Of a stretch of 64,000 bases of DNA, positions 23,236 to 32,349 are shown piece by piece. Position 1 is the first letter of the stretch. Each line of letters starts with the position of its first letter. The stretch is from Thermocrinis sp. GTDB lineage: Bacteria > Aquificota > Aquificia > Aquificales > Aquificaceae. A program made the translations under genes and the position numbers. The DNA is taken from positions 153,887 to 217,886 of the forward strand of contig NZ_DAIQAX010000001.1 of the NCBI RefSeq assembly GCF_036781485.1. Reading direction: 5' to 3'. The notes under the pieces were generated by a model. It worked only from the letters and a program-made list of their open reading frames with translations, had not been told where the DNA came from and ran no database searches.

Positions 23236-23950
23236 ACTTTATTTAAGGATGGATCAAGAAGTTTCAGAAAATTCTCTGGAAGAATATTGGAAAAGCTTAA
23301 GCAAGTTAGAAGAAGGTTATCCTTTACAGTATCTACTTGGGGAATGGGACTTTTACGGCAGGACTTTTAAACTTAAAGAGGGCGTCCTAATCCCGAGGCC
23401 AGAAACGGAGCTTCTGGTAGAGAAAACTTTAGAACTCTTAGACAAAAACAAAAAATACATAGGCTTAGAGATCGGCGTAGGTAGTGGATGTATAGCTATT
23501 ACCTTGCTTTTGGAAAGGGAGAAGCTTTTTATGTATGGCACAGACATAAACCCAGATGCTTTGGAGATTTCCCAGTTAAATGCACAAATTCACGGAGTTT
23601 CCCACAGGCTTAAACTGCTTGAGGGGAAGGATTTTGAACCAGTAAAAAGTATGAAGTTTGACTTTATCGTTTCAAATCCACCTTACATACCAGAGCGCTA
23701 TTGGGAAAGCTTTCCGAAGGCTTTAAAACTTGAAGGAAAGACTTCCCTAATAGGGGGCGAAAAAGGTTGGGAATTCTACGAGAGGTTTTCAAAGGAGGTG
23801 GGGGATCATCTGAAAGAAAATGGTTTTTTTGCCTTGGAGATAGGGCACGATCAAGGGGCTGTGATTGAGGAAATCTTTAAAGATTTTCAGCTTAAGATCT
23901 TTAAAGACTATACTGGTCAAGATAGGGTAGTGATAGGATGGAGGTGTTAG
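23141..23950 (+). CDS. prmC: peptide chain release factor N5-glutamine methyltransferase PrmC
   Basis: 269 aa. It methylates the GGQ glutamine of release factors RF1/RF2. The N-terminal helical domain includes YPLQYLLGEWDFYGRTF and VLIPRPETELLVE; the SAM loop is EIGVGSGCIA, and the catalytic NPPY motif (SNPPYIPE) is present. I chose ATG 23141 (MKVKDLLL) as start because it begins the normal PrmC N-terminus; the in-frame Met at 23099 would add 14 residues. Overlap with secG is 95 bp, unusually long. It overlaps the CorC-like gene by 13 bp. Confidence 0.9.
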   Translation: MKVKDLLLTPSKVPQRDRQLLLAHLLKVKPPELYLRMDQEVSENSLEEYWKSLSKLEEGYPLQYLLGEWDFYGRTFKLKEGVLIPRPETELLVEKTLELLDKNKKYIGLEIGVGSGCIAITLLLEREKLFMYGTDINPDALEISQLNAQIHGVSHRLKLLEGKDFEPVKSMKFDFIVSNPPYIPERYWESFPKALKLEGKTSLIGGEKGWEFYERFSKEVGDHLKENGFFALEIGHDQGAVIEEIFKDFQLKIFKDYTGQDRVVIGWRC

Positions 23951-25161
23951 GACTAATAACCAGTGTGGTGTTTTTCATAATACTGGAGGGGCTTTTTGCG
24001 GGCTCTGAAATAGCTCTTGTAAAAACCGACAGAAGTAAAGTGTTGGCTCTTTACAGAAAGACAAAGTATGAGTTTTTAAAGGATTTTTACGATAACCCAG
24101 AGGATTACATAACCCTTACTATGCTTGGATACACGATCAGCATAGTTTTTGCTTCTACTCTATACACTCTTATAGTATTAAACTTGGCAAAGCGCTTTGA
24201 ATTTCTTTCAGGGCTTGAGGTGCTTTTTTCTGCCACTCTTGTGATCTTCACCCTTATGTTTGGAGAGTTTATACCTAAGAGTCTCTTTCATAAGCATGCG
24301 GATAGAGTACTCATCCCCAGCGTGTGGATGCTGAGCAAACTAAAAAAAGTTTTATTGCCCATTCTTAAGATCGTTAGAGTTGTAAGTAAATACATAAGCA
24401 AAAAACTGGAGAAACTATCAAAGGAGAACATTTCCCGTAAAGACCTTTTGTCTATGATTGAAGACCTTTCAAAAGAAGAGGAAATTCAATTAGTAGTTAA
24501 GCTCCTTTCTGCAAAGGATACTCTTCTTTCTGAAGTGCTAAGACCTATCCACGAGGTAGTTATGATAAACGAAAACCTTACAGTCGAGCAGGCTGTAGCT
24601 GAGATAAAAAAGAGCGGCTACAAAAGGCTACCCGTATACAGAAGTAGGGTAGATGACATAATAGGTTACGTGGATCTTTTCGATTTAGTTCCGGTATACG
24701 GAAAGGGATTAAGCATAAGAGAGTTTATAAGACCTGTGGCGGTGTTTCCAGAGTTTGCTTCTGTGGAGCATGCTTTGAAAACCTTTACGAAAGCAAAGGA
24801 AGGTTTGGGAATAGTAGTGGATGAGCTGGGAGTTGTTTTAGGCATAATTACTGTTGATGATATATCTGCGTTCTTTATGGGCGGTTTGGGTACTGAAGAG
24901 CTTCAAGAGGACAGGGTTAAAGAGATAGAAAAGGATAAGTGGATAGTGGATGGAAGGCTGCAAATAGAAGATTTGGAGCGTCTTTTGTCTGCACCCCTTC
25001 CTGAAGGTCCTTACAGTACTGTAGCAGGACTGATTGCATACCAACTAAAAAGAGTTCCAAGCAAAGGAGAATCTATCAGCATAGGCCAGGTTAGGTTTAA
25101 AGTGGTTCAATCTAACGGAAAGAGAGTGCAAAAGGTTATGGTTGAGAAGGTTTCTTCTTAA
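23938..25161 (+). CDS. CorC/HlyC-type CBS-domain membrane protein (DUF21)
   Basis: 407 aa. The N-terminal DUF21 domain (about 1-175) has TM helices and the motif FAGSEIALVKTDRSKV; a CBS pair follows (about 195-320), then a C-terminal CorC_HlyC transporter-associated domain (about 325-405, with GRLQIEDLERLL and VAGLIAYQLKRVP). Members act in Mg2+/Co2+ efflux or export. It overlaps prmC by 13 bp and converges on terC, overlapping 26 bp at the 3' end. Confidence 0.88.
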   Translation: MEVLGLITSVVFFIILEGLFAGSEIALVKTDRSKVLALYRKTKYEFLKDFYDNPEDYITLTMLGYTISIVFASTLYTLIVLNLAKRFEFLSGLEVLFSATLVIFTLMFGEFIPKSLFHKHADRVLIPSVWMLSKLKKVLLPILKIVRVVSKYISKKLEKLSKENISRKDLLSMIEDLSKEEEIQLVVKLLSAKDTLLSEVLRPIHEVVMINENLTVEQAVAEIKKSGYKRLPVYRSRVDDIIGYVDLFDLVPVYGKGLSIREFIRPVAVFPEFASVEHALKTFTKAKEGLGIVVDELGVVLGIITVDDISAFFMGGLGTEELQEDRVKEIEKDKWIVDGRLQIEDLERLLSAPLPEGPYSTVAGLIAYQLKRVPSKGESISIGQVRFKVVQSNGKRVQKVMVEKVSS

Positions 25162-26053
25162 CCAAAAGGGACGCAACAACAGACAAGAACACTGCGCTGA
25201 ATAATAAAAGCAAAGAAACAAACACAGGTATTTTGTAAAAGTCCGATATAAGCATTTTCACGCCTATAAAGCCAAGGATAAAGGAAAGCCCGTAGTGTAG
25301 AAAGTGAAAAAGGGGAAGTATGGCAGAGGCAGCAAAGTATAGAGACCTAAGTCCCAGTATGGCAAAGATGTTAGATGTGTATACTATAAATGGATCCTTT
25401 GAAATGGCCAGGATAGCCGGCACTGAGTCTATTGCAAACATAATGTCTGAGCTTTCTACAAAAAGAAGGGATAAGAAAAGGGGAGTGGAATACACTTTTC
25501 CCTTTTCTTTGATAAAAAACCTTCCATCGCTGTAATTTGGACTTAGAGGTATTATCCTCTTTGCCAGCTTGTAGACTACAGTTTCCTCCGGATGAAACTC
25601 CTTCTCCTCAGTTATCAAGAGCTTCACTGCAGAAGCAATTAGGATTATACCAAAGACGTATATTACCCAGTGAAAAAGTTTTATTAGCTCTATGCCTGCA
25701 AATATAAAAATGGCTCTGAAGATTATGGCCCCAAGCACACCCCAAAAGAGCACCTTGTGCCTGAACTCTTCGGGAACTTTAAAGTAAGAAAAGATCAGTA
25801 TGAAAACAAATATGTTGTCTAAGCTTAAGGCTTTCTCCAAAGAGTAGCCAGTAATGTATTCCAAGAAGCTTTGGGGGCCTTTGTAGTAATACACATACAC
25901 AGAAAAAGCCAATCCCACACCTATCCAGAAGGCAGAAAGTAGCAGGGACTCTTTTATGGAAATTTTGTGTGGGTTTTTATGAAAGACAAAAAGATCTAAA
26001 AACAGAGCAAGCAAAACAACAAATCCGAATATAATCCAACCCAACTCAATCAT
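25136..26053 (-). CDS. TerC/Alx-family integral membrane protein
   Basis: 305 aa, seven to nine TM helices. Family hallmarks: WIGVGLAFSVYVYYYKG, ITGYSLEKALSLDNIFVFILIF with the conserved acidic DN pair, and VVESSDIMFAIDSVPAILAI-like FVESSDIMFAIDS near residue 205. TerC/Alx proteins are implicated in Mn2+ efflux and metal insertion at the membrane, so it may act with the neighbouring CorC-type gene in divalent-cation handling (inference). The start overlaps the pgi/pmi gene by 4 bp. Confidence 0.9.
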   Translation of the reverse strand: MIELGWIIFGFVVLLALFLDLFVFHKNPHKISIKESLLLSAFWIGVGLAFSVYVYYYKGPQSFLEYITGYSLEKALSLDNIFVFILIFSYFKVPEEFRHKVLFWGVLGAIIFRAIFIFAGIELIKLFHWVIYVFGIILIASAVKLLITEEKEFHPEETVVYKLAKRIIPLSPNYSDGRFFIKEKGKVYSTPLFLSLLFVESSDIMFAIDSVPAILAISKDPFIVYTSNIFAILGLRSLYFAASAILPLFHFLHYGLSFILGFIGVKMLISDFYKIPVFVSLLLLFSAVFLSVVASLLVKKKPSQP

Positions 26054-27000
26054 TTAAGGCTTTCCTTTATACGGTCTATTATTTTAACTGGTAGGGGGTC
26101 GTATCCGTATATATCAGCCAGATAAAAGCTTACCCAATCTTCCAAATAGGCAAGATACATAAGCCTTTCTTCCAAACTTTCACCTTTTCCTCGCAGAACT
26201 ACCGGAGATAAACCAAGCTCTTTAAAGATCTTCTCCGTTATCTCTACCCTCTTTATAACCCTTGGATGGTCCTCTGGATCATGGAGTATTATAAAATGGC
26301 ACAGGTTTCTGGCAATGGGATTATCTAAACCTACCACTTCGTTGTGATGAAGCTCTGGAAGGACTGCGGTATAACAGAGGGTCTTTGAGTTTTCGTTTAT
26401 CTGAGTCTTCCATCTAAAGGCGATGGGCTCCGTTAGAGGTGTGCCGTAAACTATGGGAATGTAGTTCTGCAAAACCTGCGCTATGTTGTAAGCGGTTTCC
26501 TTTATCTCTTCTTTATTCTCATCCAAGTTCTTCCTTATCTTTTCCAAACTTCTACCAAAACCAAAAAGACTCATAACTGCAGAAAGCATAAAACCAAAGG
26601 CATAACGCGGCGCATAGCCAGGTGGCACAGAGACGAACCTAAACCCTTCCTTATCCGCTATCTCTTCTAGTTTTCCCCCAGAGCTGACGCATATTATGTT
26701 TAGTCTTCTTTGCATAGCCTCTTGCACAGTGCTTATAGTCTCTTCTGTGTTTCCACTGTAGCTTACCGCCACCAAAAGCCAATCTTGTTTTGCATAAGGT
26801 GGAAGCTCATAGCCGTGAAGTGAAACGACGGGAACCTCTGTCCCTCTCCTTTCCAACAAGAGCTTTAGCACGTCCCCCACTATTCCAGACCCCCCCATAC
26901 CAGAAAAGACAATACCTTTGTAATCCTCTACGGATATAACATCCACATCGTATGTGCCAAACTGACTTGGCATTGCGTTCAGCCACTCTTTTGCTTTCAT
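26050..27000 (-). CDS. bifunctional phosphoglucose/phosphomannose isomerase
   Basis: 316 aa. SIS-fold sugar-phosphate isomerase of the archaeal/Aquifex-type PGI/PMI family interconverting glucose-6-P, fructose-6-P and mannose-6-P. The N-terminal SIS motif GMGGSGIVGDVLK and AVSYSGNTEETIS are clear; the C-terminal half has LPELHHNEVVG with the catalytic Glu/His region. A Shine-Dalgarno (GGGGAGGTG) precedes the ATG. The downstream terC overlaps by 4 bp. Confidence 0.9.
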   Translation of the reverse strand: MKAKEWLNAMPSQFGTYDVDVISVEDYKGIVFSGMGGSGIVGDVLKLLLERRGTEVPVVSLHGYELPPYAKQDWLLVAVSYSGNTEETISTVQEAMQRRLNIICVSSGGKLEEIADKEGFRFVSVPPGYAPRYAFGFMLSAVMSLFGFGRSLEKIRKNLDENKEEIKETAYNIAQVLQNYIPIVYGTPLTEPIAFRWKTQINENSKTLCYTAVLPELHHNEVVGLDNPIARNLCHFIILHDPEDHPRVIKRVEITEKIFKELGLSPVVLRGKGESLEERLMYLAYLEDWVSFYLADIYGYDPLPVKIIDRIKESLK

Positions 27001-27024
27001 AAAACACCTCCCCTTTTATTTAAT

Positions 27025-27744
27025 TTATAAGCCAAACACTACAGGTTTGCCTTTTTCTACCTTCATTGGTGTTTTGTGCCTCAAAAGGTTCAAGGAAAAT
27101 TCCAGGTTGTTGTATAAGGTTATAGAATAGTTGTCCCAGAATACGCAAGTGCCCGCAAGGCAGAAGTAACCTCCGCTTGTAGGAGCTATCTGTTCTGCGA
27201 TCAGTAGGGTATAGTGGCCCATGTTGGACACGGCGCTATCTTCCGCTCTTACCACCACCTTTGTGTCTGGCATTAAAGGCTTTATGGAAGCGCTGCAGGC
27301 AAGCATAATCTTTTCTACGTTTACTTCGTTTTTCTCATTTCTGTTATACCTTCTTATCTTTGAAGTAACCAAAAAGTATTTGTCTCCGTTGTGGTTGTTA
27401 ACCTCGTCCGTTACTTCGTCTGGATTTAGCTCCATCCCAAACCTTCTGGCAAGGGTGTTGCAGGTGTCTGCGATGTGGTCCTCGTTCTTGTAATACCCTC
27501 CCAGTATGACCTTCTTTCCCAACTCCCAGACCCAGTTTTCTACCTCTTGGGCTTCTCTTTCTGTAAAGGGAATTTCAGGGTAGTTAAATACTATGGTGTC
27601 ATACTCTTTAAGCCTTTCCCAACTATCCACCTCTTCTATGATTATGCCATTCTTTTCTGCTTCCCTTTGAAGTATAGAAAAGTAGTAGTGGTCCGTGATG
27701 GTGAATTCTTGGTGAGTAATGCTCCAAGCTACTTTAGTTTTCAT
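27025..27744 (-). CDS. conserved hypothetical protein, glutamine-amidotransferase-like/DUF4350-like fold
   Basis: 239 aa, no signal peptide or TM. The N-terminal half has alternating strands and helices (KVAWSITHQEF, DTIVFNYPEIPFT, KKVILGGYY) as in ThuA/GATase-like Rossmann folds; the C-terminal half contains NMGHYTLLIAEQI and GGYFCLAGTCVFWDNYSI. Four Cys residues are present, without a recognisable metal-binding spacing. Such domains often accompany gliding or ABC systems, but no partner is adjacent: the pgi/pmi gene follows after 24 bp. Function is unknown. Confidence 0.55.
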   Translation of the reverse strand: MKTKVAWSITHQEFTITDHYYFSILQREAEKNGIIIEEVDSWERLKEYDTIVFNYPEIPFTEREAQEVENWVWELGKKVILGGYYKNEDHIADTCNTLARRFGMELNPDEVTDEVNNHNGDKYFLVTSKIRRYNRNEKNEVNVEKIMLACSASIKPLMPDTKVVVRAEDSAVSNMGHYTLLIAEQIAPTSGGYFCLAGTCVFWDNYSITLYNNLEFSLNLLRHKTPMKVEKGKPVVFGL

Positions 27745-27779
27745 GGAAAAGTATTTTAAAACATTTATATTTAAGCCCT

Positions 27780-28373
27780 ATGAAAAGAAAGGTAGTTAGT
27801 CAGATAAATCTGCGAGAGGATAGATTGCCTCCTGGGCAAAAGTGGATCTCTGCGCCTATAGTTTATGACATTGTAGATGCTCTGCCAGATTGGGACCTTT
27901 CCGAGTATAGGTTCAAGGTGTGGGGACAGGTGAGCAAACCTTTAGAGCTTTCTTACGATGAGCTTTTGAGTTTGCCTGCAGTAGAGCTTGTGGCAGACTT
28001 TCACTGCGTTACCCGGTGGAGTGTAAAGGATATAGTCTGGGAAGGTGTGCAAACAAAAACTATTCTGAGTATGGTAGAACCTACTCAAGAGGCTAAGTTT
28101 GTTTTGGTCCATTGCTTGGAGGGATATACCACCAACATACCAATAGAATACCTTTTTGAAGAAGACAGTATATTAGCCTACAAAATGTATGGCAAACCCA
28201 TTCCAAAAAGGCACGGCTTCCCTTTAAGGCTTGTGGTTCCCAAGCTCTATGCTTGGAAGAGTGCTAAGTACGTTTGGGGGCTTGAGATTCTTAAAGAAGA
28301 CGTGCCAGGCTTTTGGGAAAGAAGAGGCTACAATATGAGAGGAGACCCTTGGAGAGAGGAAAGGTATTGGTAA
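27780..28373 (+). CDS. sulfite-oxidase-family molybdopterin-binding protein
   Basis: 197 aa, a minimal oxidoreductase molybdopterin-binding domain. The Mo-ligating Cys lies in DFHCVTRWS (about residue 81), with HCLEGYTTNIP and PLRLVVPKLYAWKSAKYV typical of the SUOX/MsrP fold. There is no signal peptide or twin-arginine motif, so it is predicted cytoplasmic, unlike MsrP; the physiological substrate is unknown. A TATATT box (27766-27771) ends 8 nt before the ATG and no Shine-Dalgarno is present, suggesting a leaderless message. It overlaps the next gene by 7 bp. Confidence 0.85.
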   Translation: MKRKVVSQINLREDRLPPGQKWISAPIVYDIVDALPDWDLSEYRFKVWGQVSKPLELSYDELLSLPAVELVADFHCVTRWSVKDIVWEGVQTKTILSMVEPTQEAKFVLVHCLEGYTTNIPIEYLFEEDSILAYKMYGKPIPKRHGFPLRLVVPKLYAWKSAKYVWGLEILKEDVPGFWERRGYNMRGDPWREERYW

Positions 28374-29092
28374 GATTGAATGCCTTTTTATCTATGTGTG
28401 GTATTGCGTCCAGAAGAAAGGCAGACCAGCTTATTCTTGAAGGTAGGGTAAAAGTCAATGGCATAACAGTTAGAGAGTTTGGTTGGAGAATAGATCCTCA
28501 AAAGGATGTGGTAGAAGTAGACGGGAAGCCTGTAAAGCCTCAAAGGTATAGATACATAGCCCTTTACAAGCCTTGCTGTTATCTTACCGCTCTGGGCACA
28601 TCAAAGGAAGGCAAAAGGACTATTCAAGAGCTCATAAAGGATATTCCAGAAAGGCTCTATCCTGCAGGAAGGCTTGACTACAACGCAGAAGGCCTTTTGA
28701 TCCTTACCAACGATGGACAGCTAGCAAACAGGATAATGCACCCGCGCTACAAACTTCCGAAAACCTATCAAGTTTTGGTAAAGGGAAAGGTAAGTGCAGA
28801 AACCTTAGAATCTATGAAAAGGGGAGCAGAGCTGGAGGACGGTTTTGCAAAACCAGTTAGCGCTCGCATACTCAGATACGAGAAGGATAACACCCTTTTG
28901 GAAGTCGTCTTTACAGAAGGAAGAAAGCATATCGTAAAGAGATTTACCGCCCACTTTGGACACAAAGTTTTGAAACTCAGAAGGACCGCCATAGGACCGA
29001 TAAAGCTTGGAAAGTTAAGCCCAGGAAAGTGGAGGGACCTTTCAAAAGAGGAAGTAATGGCTCTCAAAAAAGCTGTTAAAATGCTAAACTGA
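28367..29092 (+). CDS. rRNA pseudouridine synthase, RsuA/RluB/RluE family
   Basis: About 241 aa from TTG 28367, which has AGAGAGG 7 nt upstream; an ATG at 28313 would add 18 residues of non-family sequence. The N-terminal S4 domain contains RLNAFLSMCGIASRRKADQL, and the catalytic domain has GRLDYNAEGLLILTNDG with the catalytic Asp, followed by ALYKP-type IALYKPCCYL before it. Most similar in layout to RluB (23S U2605) or RsuA; precise target unknown. The stop overlaps the thioredoxin ATG (TGATG). Confidence 0.85.
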   Translation: MVRLNAFLSMCGIASRRKADQLILEGRVKVNGITVREFGWRIDPQKDVVEVDGKPVKPQRYRYIALYKPCCYLTALGTSKEGKRTIQELIKDIPERLYPAGRLDYNAEGLLILTNDGQLANRIMHPRYKLPKTYQVLVKGKVSAETLESMKRGAELEDGFAKPVSARILRYEKDNTLLEVVFTEGRKHIVKRFTAHFGHKVLKLRRTAIGPIKLGKLSPGKWRDLSKEEVMALKKAVKMLN

Positions 29093-29466
29093 TGGAAAGC
29101 GTGCTGAAGTTTTTATTTTTTGTGGTGGCTTTTGTGGTTTTCCTAAGGCTTGGTCTAAAGCTTTACGTGTTAAAAAAGGCAAAGACTAAGGAAGGTATGA
29201 TGGTAGAAAGCCTTAGCGATGGCGTGCTTTACTTTTACTCTCAGAGGTGTGGAGCATGCAAAGCTATGGAACCTCATATAGAGGCCCTTGCTAAAGAGCT
29301 GGAGGTCAAAAAGCTTGATGTCTTCTCAGAAGAAGGGCAAAACCAAGCAAAGAAATTTGGAGTGATGGCCACACCTACCACTGTGCTTGTAAAGAACGGT
29401 AAAGTGCATAAGGTTTTTGTAGGCATAGTTAGCGCAGACAAAATCCTCAAAGAATTTAAGCTCTGA
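29092..29466 (+). CDS. membrane-anchored thioredoxin-like protein
   Basis: 124 aa. One TM helix at about 5-27 anchors a thioredoxin domain whose active site is C53-G-A-C56 (RCGACKAMEP) and whose cis-Pro lies in ATPTTV. The orientation is not obvious: few basic residues precede the helix and several follow (LKKAKTK), which would favour a cytosolic domain. It could reduce disulfides or supply electrons for cytochrome biogenesis. It is coupled to the pseudouridine synthase and converges on rel, overlapping 11 bp. Confidence 0.8.
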   Translation: MESVLKFLFFVVAFVVFLRLGLKLYVLKKAKTKEGMMVESLSDGVLYFYSQRCGACKAMEPHIEALAKELEVKKLDVFSEEGQNQAKKFGVMATPTTVLVKNGKVHKVFVGIVSADKILKEFKL

Positions 29467-31561
29467 TAATCCTACTTACCTTCTCTACCCCTTCCAACTC
29501 CTTTAGCGCTCCGATTACTTTGTTTAGATGCTCCAAACTGTTTAGCTCTACTACAAACTCCATCACCGCTTCGCCTGTTTGTAGGCTTTTAGTAACAGAC
29601 TGAAGGATGTTTGCGTTTAGCCTTGCCAAAGTGGTAGCCACCTCTCCAAGAATGCCCACTCTGTCTTTTACCCACAGACGAAGTGGTACGCTGTATTTTT
29701 CTTTAGTGCTCGTCCAATTTACCTTTACCACCCTCTCTGGAAAGTGATTTTTGATGTGCTGCAGGTTTGGACAGTTGGCTAAGTGGATTATCAAACCCTT
29801 ACCCTTTGAAACAACACCCAAGATTTCATCACCAGGTAGTGGATTACAGCACTTTGCTATTTGATACATGACCCTCTCTATTCCCTCTAATTGGACCTGT
29901 GTGCCACCGACTTTTTCTAACCTCTCCTTAGGTTCGGTCCTTCTCAAACCAAGTATTTGGTAAATTCTCTCCTTACTCAACTTACCACTTCCGATCATCA
30001 GATATACTTCTTCGTCTTTTTGTATGTCTTCGGCGTTTTTTATCTGGTTTAGCAAAACCTGCTTATCTATGTTTAACTTTTTGGATAAAAGGTCCAAAGT
30101 CTGTTTTCCATCTTCTATCCACTTTTCCTTTTCTAACTCCTTAAGGTAAGCCTTTATTCTGCTTTTTGCCTTTGACGTGATTACGAACTTTAGCCATTCT
30201 GGGTTTGGTTTTTTTGTGGGGCTGGTGATTATTTCCACCTGGTCTCCGTTTTGAAGCTTGTAGTCCAAAGGTACGATCCTTCCGTTTACCTTTGCCCCTG
30301 CACAGTGATTTCCTACGTCCGTGTGGATGTGATAGGCAAAATCCACCGGAGTGGCACCCTTTGGGAGTACTACAAGGTCTCCCTTAGGAGTGAATACGAA
30401 AACTTCTTCCGAAAAGAGCTCTAACTTTATGTTTTCTAAAACTTCCTGCGGGTTTTTGCTACCCTTTAGGTTCTCCACCAAACCTTTTAGCCAACTATAA
30501 ACCGTATTGTCCTTTGGGTTGATAGCTTCTTTGTAAGCCCAGTGGGCTGCAACACCCTTTTCGGCTCTTTCGTGCATCTCCCAAGTTCTTATTTGCACTT
30601 CTACAACCTTCCCCTTTGGACCAAAGACCGCCGTATGCAAAGATTGATAAAGATTTGGTTTTGGCAAGGATATGTAATCGTCAAACTTTCCTGGAATGGG
30701 TGTAAAGATGTTGTGAATTATACCAAGCACCAAATAGCACTCCTCCACTGTATTGACGATAACACGAACGCCCAGGATATCATGCACGTCCTCTAACTTT
30801 ATACCCTTTTTCAAGGTTTTTTGCCATATGCCATACAAATGCTTTGGTCTGTAGGTTATCTCCGCCTCAACGTTGTATTTTTTAAGAGCTTCCTTTAGCT
30901 TTGGGATGAAAGATCTTTTCAGATACTCTTCAAGTTTGCTTTTGTTTTCTTTCACAAACTCCTTGACCTTTTCATACTCCTTTGGATAGAGAAAACTAAA
31001 GCACAGGTCTTCAAGCTCTGTCTTTATACGCCAAATACCCAACCTGTTTGCCAAAGGTACGTATATTTCCATGGTTTCCTTTGCTATCCTTATCTGCTTT
31101 TCCTTTGGAAGGTGTTGAAGAGTTCTCATGTTGTGCAATCTGTCCGCAAGCTTTACCAACAAAACCCTTATGTCTTTTGCCGTTGCCAGAAGTAATTTCC
31201 TGTAATTTTCCACCCTTTCCGAGCTTACGTCCTTAAACTTGTACTTTCCTATTTTTGTCACACCATCCACTATGTTTGCCACTGTTTCCCCAAAGAGCTT
31301 TTTTATCTCTTCGTACGAAGTTTGCGTGTCTTCTAAAACATCATGGAGCAAGGCGGATATTATTGATTCTTTTCCTAAACCCATCTCTGCCACTATGATT
31401 GCCGCTTCCAGTGGATGGATCACGTAAGGCTCTCCAGAAGCCCTGTTCTGTCCCGCGTGCCTCTCTTCCAAAAATTCTATAGCCTTCAGAACCTCATCCC
31501 TGTCCTTTTCCTCTACCAAACTCAAGAGTTTTTCTACTTTTTTGGACAGAAGAGCCTGCAT
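29456..31561 (-). CDS. (p)ppGpp synthetase/hydrolase Rel (RelA/SpoT family)
   Basis: 701 aa, full-length long RSH. The HD hydrolase domain is intact (HAGQNRASGEPYVIHP; HD at 73-74; KLADRLHNMRTL), the synthetase domain spans about 230-340 (YQSLHT), then TGS (about 385-445) and a C-terminal ACT domain. The synthetase motif reads KFDD (292-295), between the RxKD of bifunctional enzymes and the ExDD of RelA-type synthetases. Both active sites look complete, so it is probably bifunctional. It controls the stringent response. hslV lies 18 bp upstream on the same strand. Confidence 0.92.
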   Translation of the reverse strand: MQALLSKKVEKLLSLVEEKDRDEVLKAIEFLEERHAGQNRASGEPYVIHPLEAAIIVAEMGLGKESIISALLHDVLEDTQTSYEEIKKLFGETVANIVDGVTKIGKYKFKDVSSERVENYRKLLLATAKDIRVLLVKLADRLHNMRTLQHLPKEKQIRIAKETMEIYVPLANRLGIWRIKTELEDLCFSFLYPKEYEKVKEFVKENKSKLEEYLKRSFIPKLKEALKKYNVEAEITYRPKHLYGIWQKTLKKGIKLEDVHDILGVRVIVNTVEECYLVLGIIHNIFTPIPGKFDDYISLPKPNLYQSLHTAVFGPKGKVVEVQIRTWEMHERAEKGVAAHWAYKEAINPKDNTVYSWLKGLVENLKGSKNPQEVLENIKLELFSEEVFVFTPKGDLVVLPKGATPVDFAYHIHTDVGNHCAGAKVNGRIVPLDYKLQNGDQVEIITSPTKKPNPEWLKFVITSKAKSRIKAYLKELEKEKWIEDGKQTLDLLSKKLNIDKQVLLNQIKNAEDIQKDEEVYLMIGSGKLSKERIYQILGLRRTEPKERLEKVGGTQVQLEGIERVMYQIAKCCNPLPGDEILGVVSKGKGLIIHLANCPNLQHIKNHFPERVVKVNWTSTKEKYSVPLRLWVKDRVGILGEVATTLARLNANILQSVTKSLQTGEAVMEFVVELNSLEHLNKVIGALKELEGVEKVSRIIRA

Positions 31562-31579
31562 AGTTGAAAATTTAAGCTT

Positions 31580-32101
31580 TTAGGGTAGCTTTTCCAAAAA
31601 GAAGGTTTGATTGGTGTATATGCATATTTTGGAGGCTATCAGGAGAGACTCTTTCACTATCTCCTCTGCAGAAAGGTTGGTGTGCTTGTAGAGTGCCAAA
31701 GCACAAGCCCGAGCGTAATCTCCGCCGGAGCCTATGGCTATAACTGGCTCATCCGGTTCTATCACGTCCCCAGTTCCAGAAACCACAAAGATATTGTTTA
31801 GGTCTGCTGCCAAGAGCACCGCATCCAACCTTCTCAAAGCCCTATCCATCCTCCACTCCTTACCAAGTTCCACACAAGCCCTGAGCAAGTTACCCCTAAA
31901 TTCCTCCAACTTATTCTCCAGCCTTTCCATCAAAGCAAGCCCGTCAGCCGCGGCTCCTGCAAAACCTACTATAACTTTGTTGTTGTATATCTTTCTAACC
32001 TTTCTCGCACCGTGCTTTAGCACAGAGGATCCCAAAGTTACCTGTCCATCCGAGCCCATAACGGTGTTGCCGTCTTTTCTGACTGCCAAAACTGTAGTCA
32101 T
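31580..32101 (-). CDS. hslV: ATP-dependent protease subunit HslV
   Basis: 173 aa. Proteasome-like beta subunit: after Met removal the catalytic N-terminal Thr is in TTVLAVRKDG, with GSDGQVTLG and GFAGAAADGLAL following. It works with the HslU ATPase, which is not in the window. A TATACT box on the minus strand (32115-32110) ends 8 nt before the ATG, with no Shine-Dalgarno, so a leaderless message is plausible. It is divergent from rpmF across 62 bp. Confidence 0.95.
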   Translation of the reverse strand: MTTVLAVRKDGNTVMGSDGQVTLGSSVLKHGARKVRKIYNNKVIVGFAGAAADGLALMERLENKLEEFRGNLLRACVELGKEWRMDRALRRLDAVLLAADLNNIFVVSGTGDVIEPDEPVIAIGSGGDYARACALALYKHTNLSAEEIVKESLLIASKICIYTNQTFFLEKLP

Positions 32102-32129
32102 AAATTCAAAGTATAAAACGGTTTTTGGA

Positions 32130-32135
32130 TATAAT
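32130..32135 (+). promoter_or_regulatory. -10 box of the rpmF-plsX-fabH-murF operon
   Basis: A perfect TATAAT lies 28 nt before the rpmF ATG; TTCAAA (32105-32110) is a poor -35 at a 19-nt spacing. The leader carries a strong AAGGAGG ribosome-binding site, in contrast to hslV on the other side of the same intergenic region. Confidence 0.5.
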
Positions 32136-32163
32136 AACTTATAACATTTAAGGAGGTTTTTCC

Positions 32164-32349
32164 ATGGCGGTTCCTAAGAGAAGGACTTCCAACTGGAGAA
32201 GGGATCAAAGAAGGGCCCAAAATTTCTTTTCTAAGGTCAAGCCCAGAGCTTTGGCAGAGTGTCCAAACTGTGGAGAGTTAATTATGCCCCACAGAGTCTG
32301 TCCTTACTGCGGTTATTACAAAGGAAGGGAAGTTATAAGCATGCAATGA
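32164..32349 (+). CDS. rpmF: 50S ribosomal protein L32
   Basis: 61 aa. MAVPKRRTSNWRRDQRRAQ is the typical L32 N-terminus; two CxxC pairs (CPNC and CPYC, about residues 36-53) form the zinc-ribbon of the zinc-binding form. AAGGAGG lies 7 nt upstream. It overlaps plsX by 4 bp, the classic rpmF-plsX-fabH arrangement that links ribosome and lipid synthesis. Confidence 0.95.
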   Translation: MAVPKRRTSNWRRDQRRAQNFFSKVKPRALAECPNCGELIMPHRVCPYCGYYKGREVISMQ

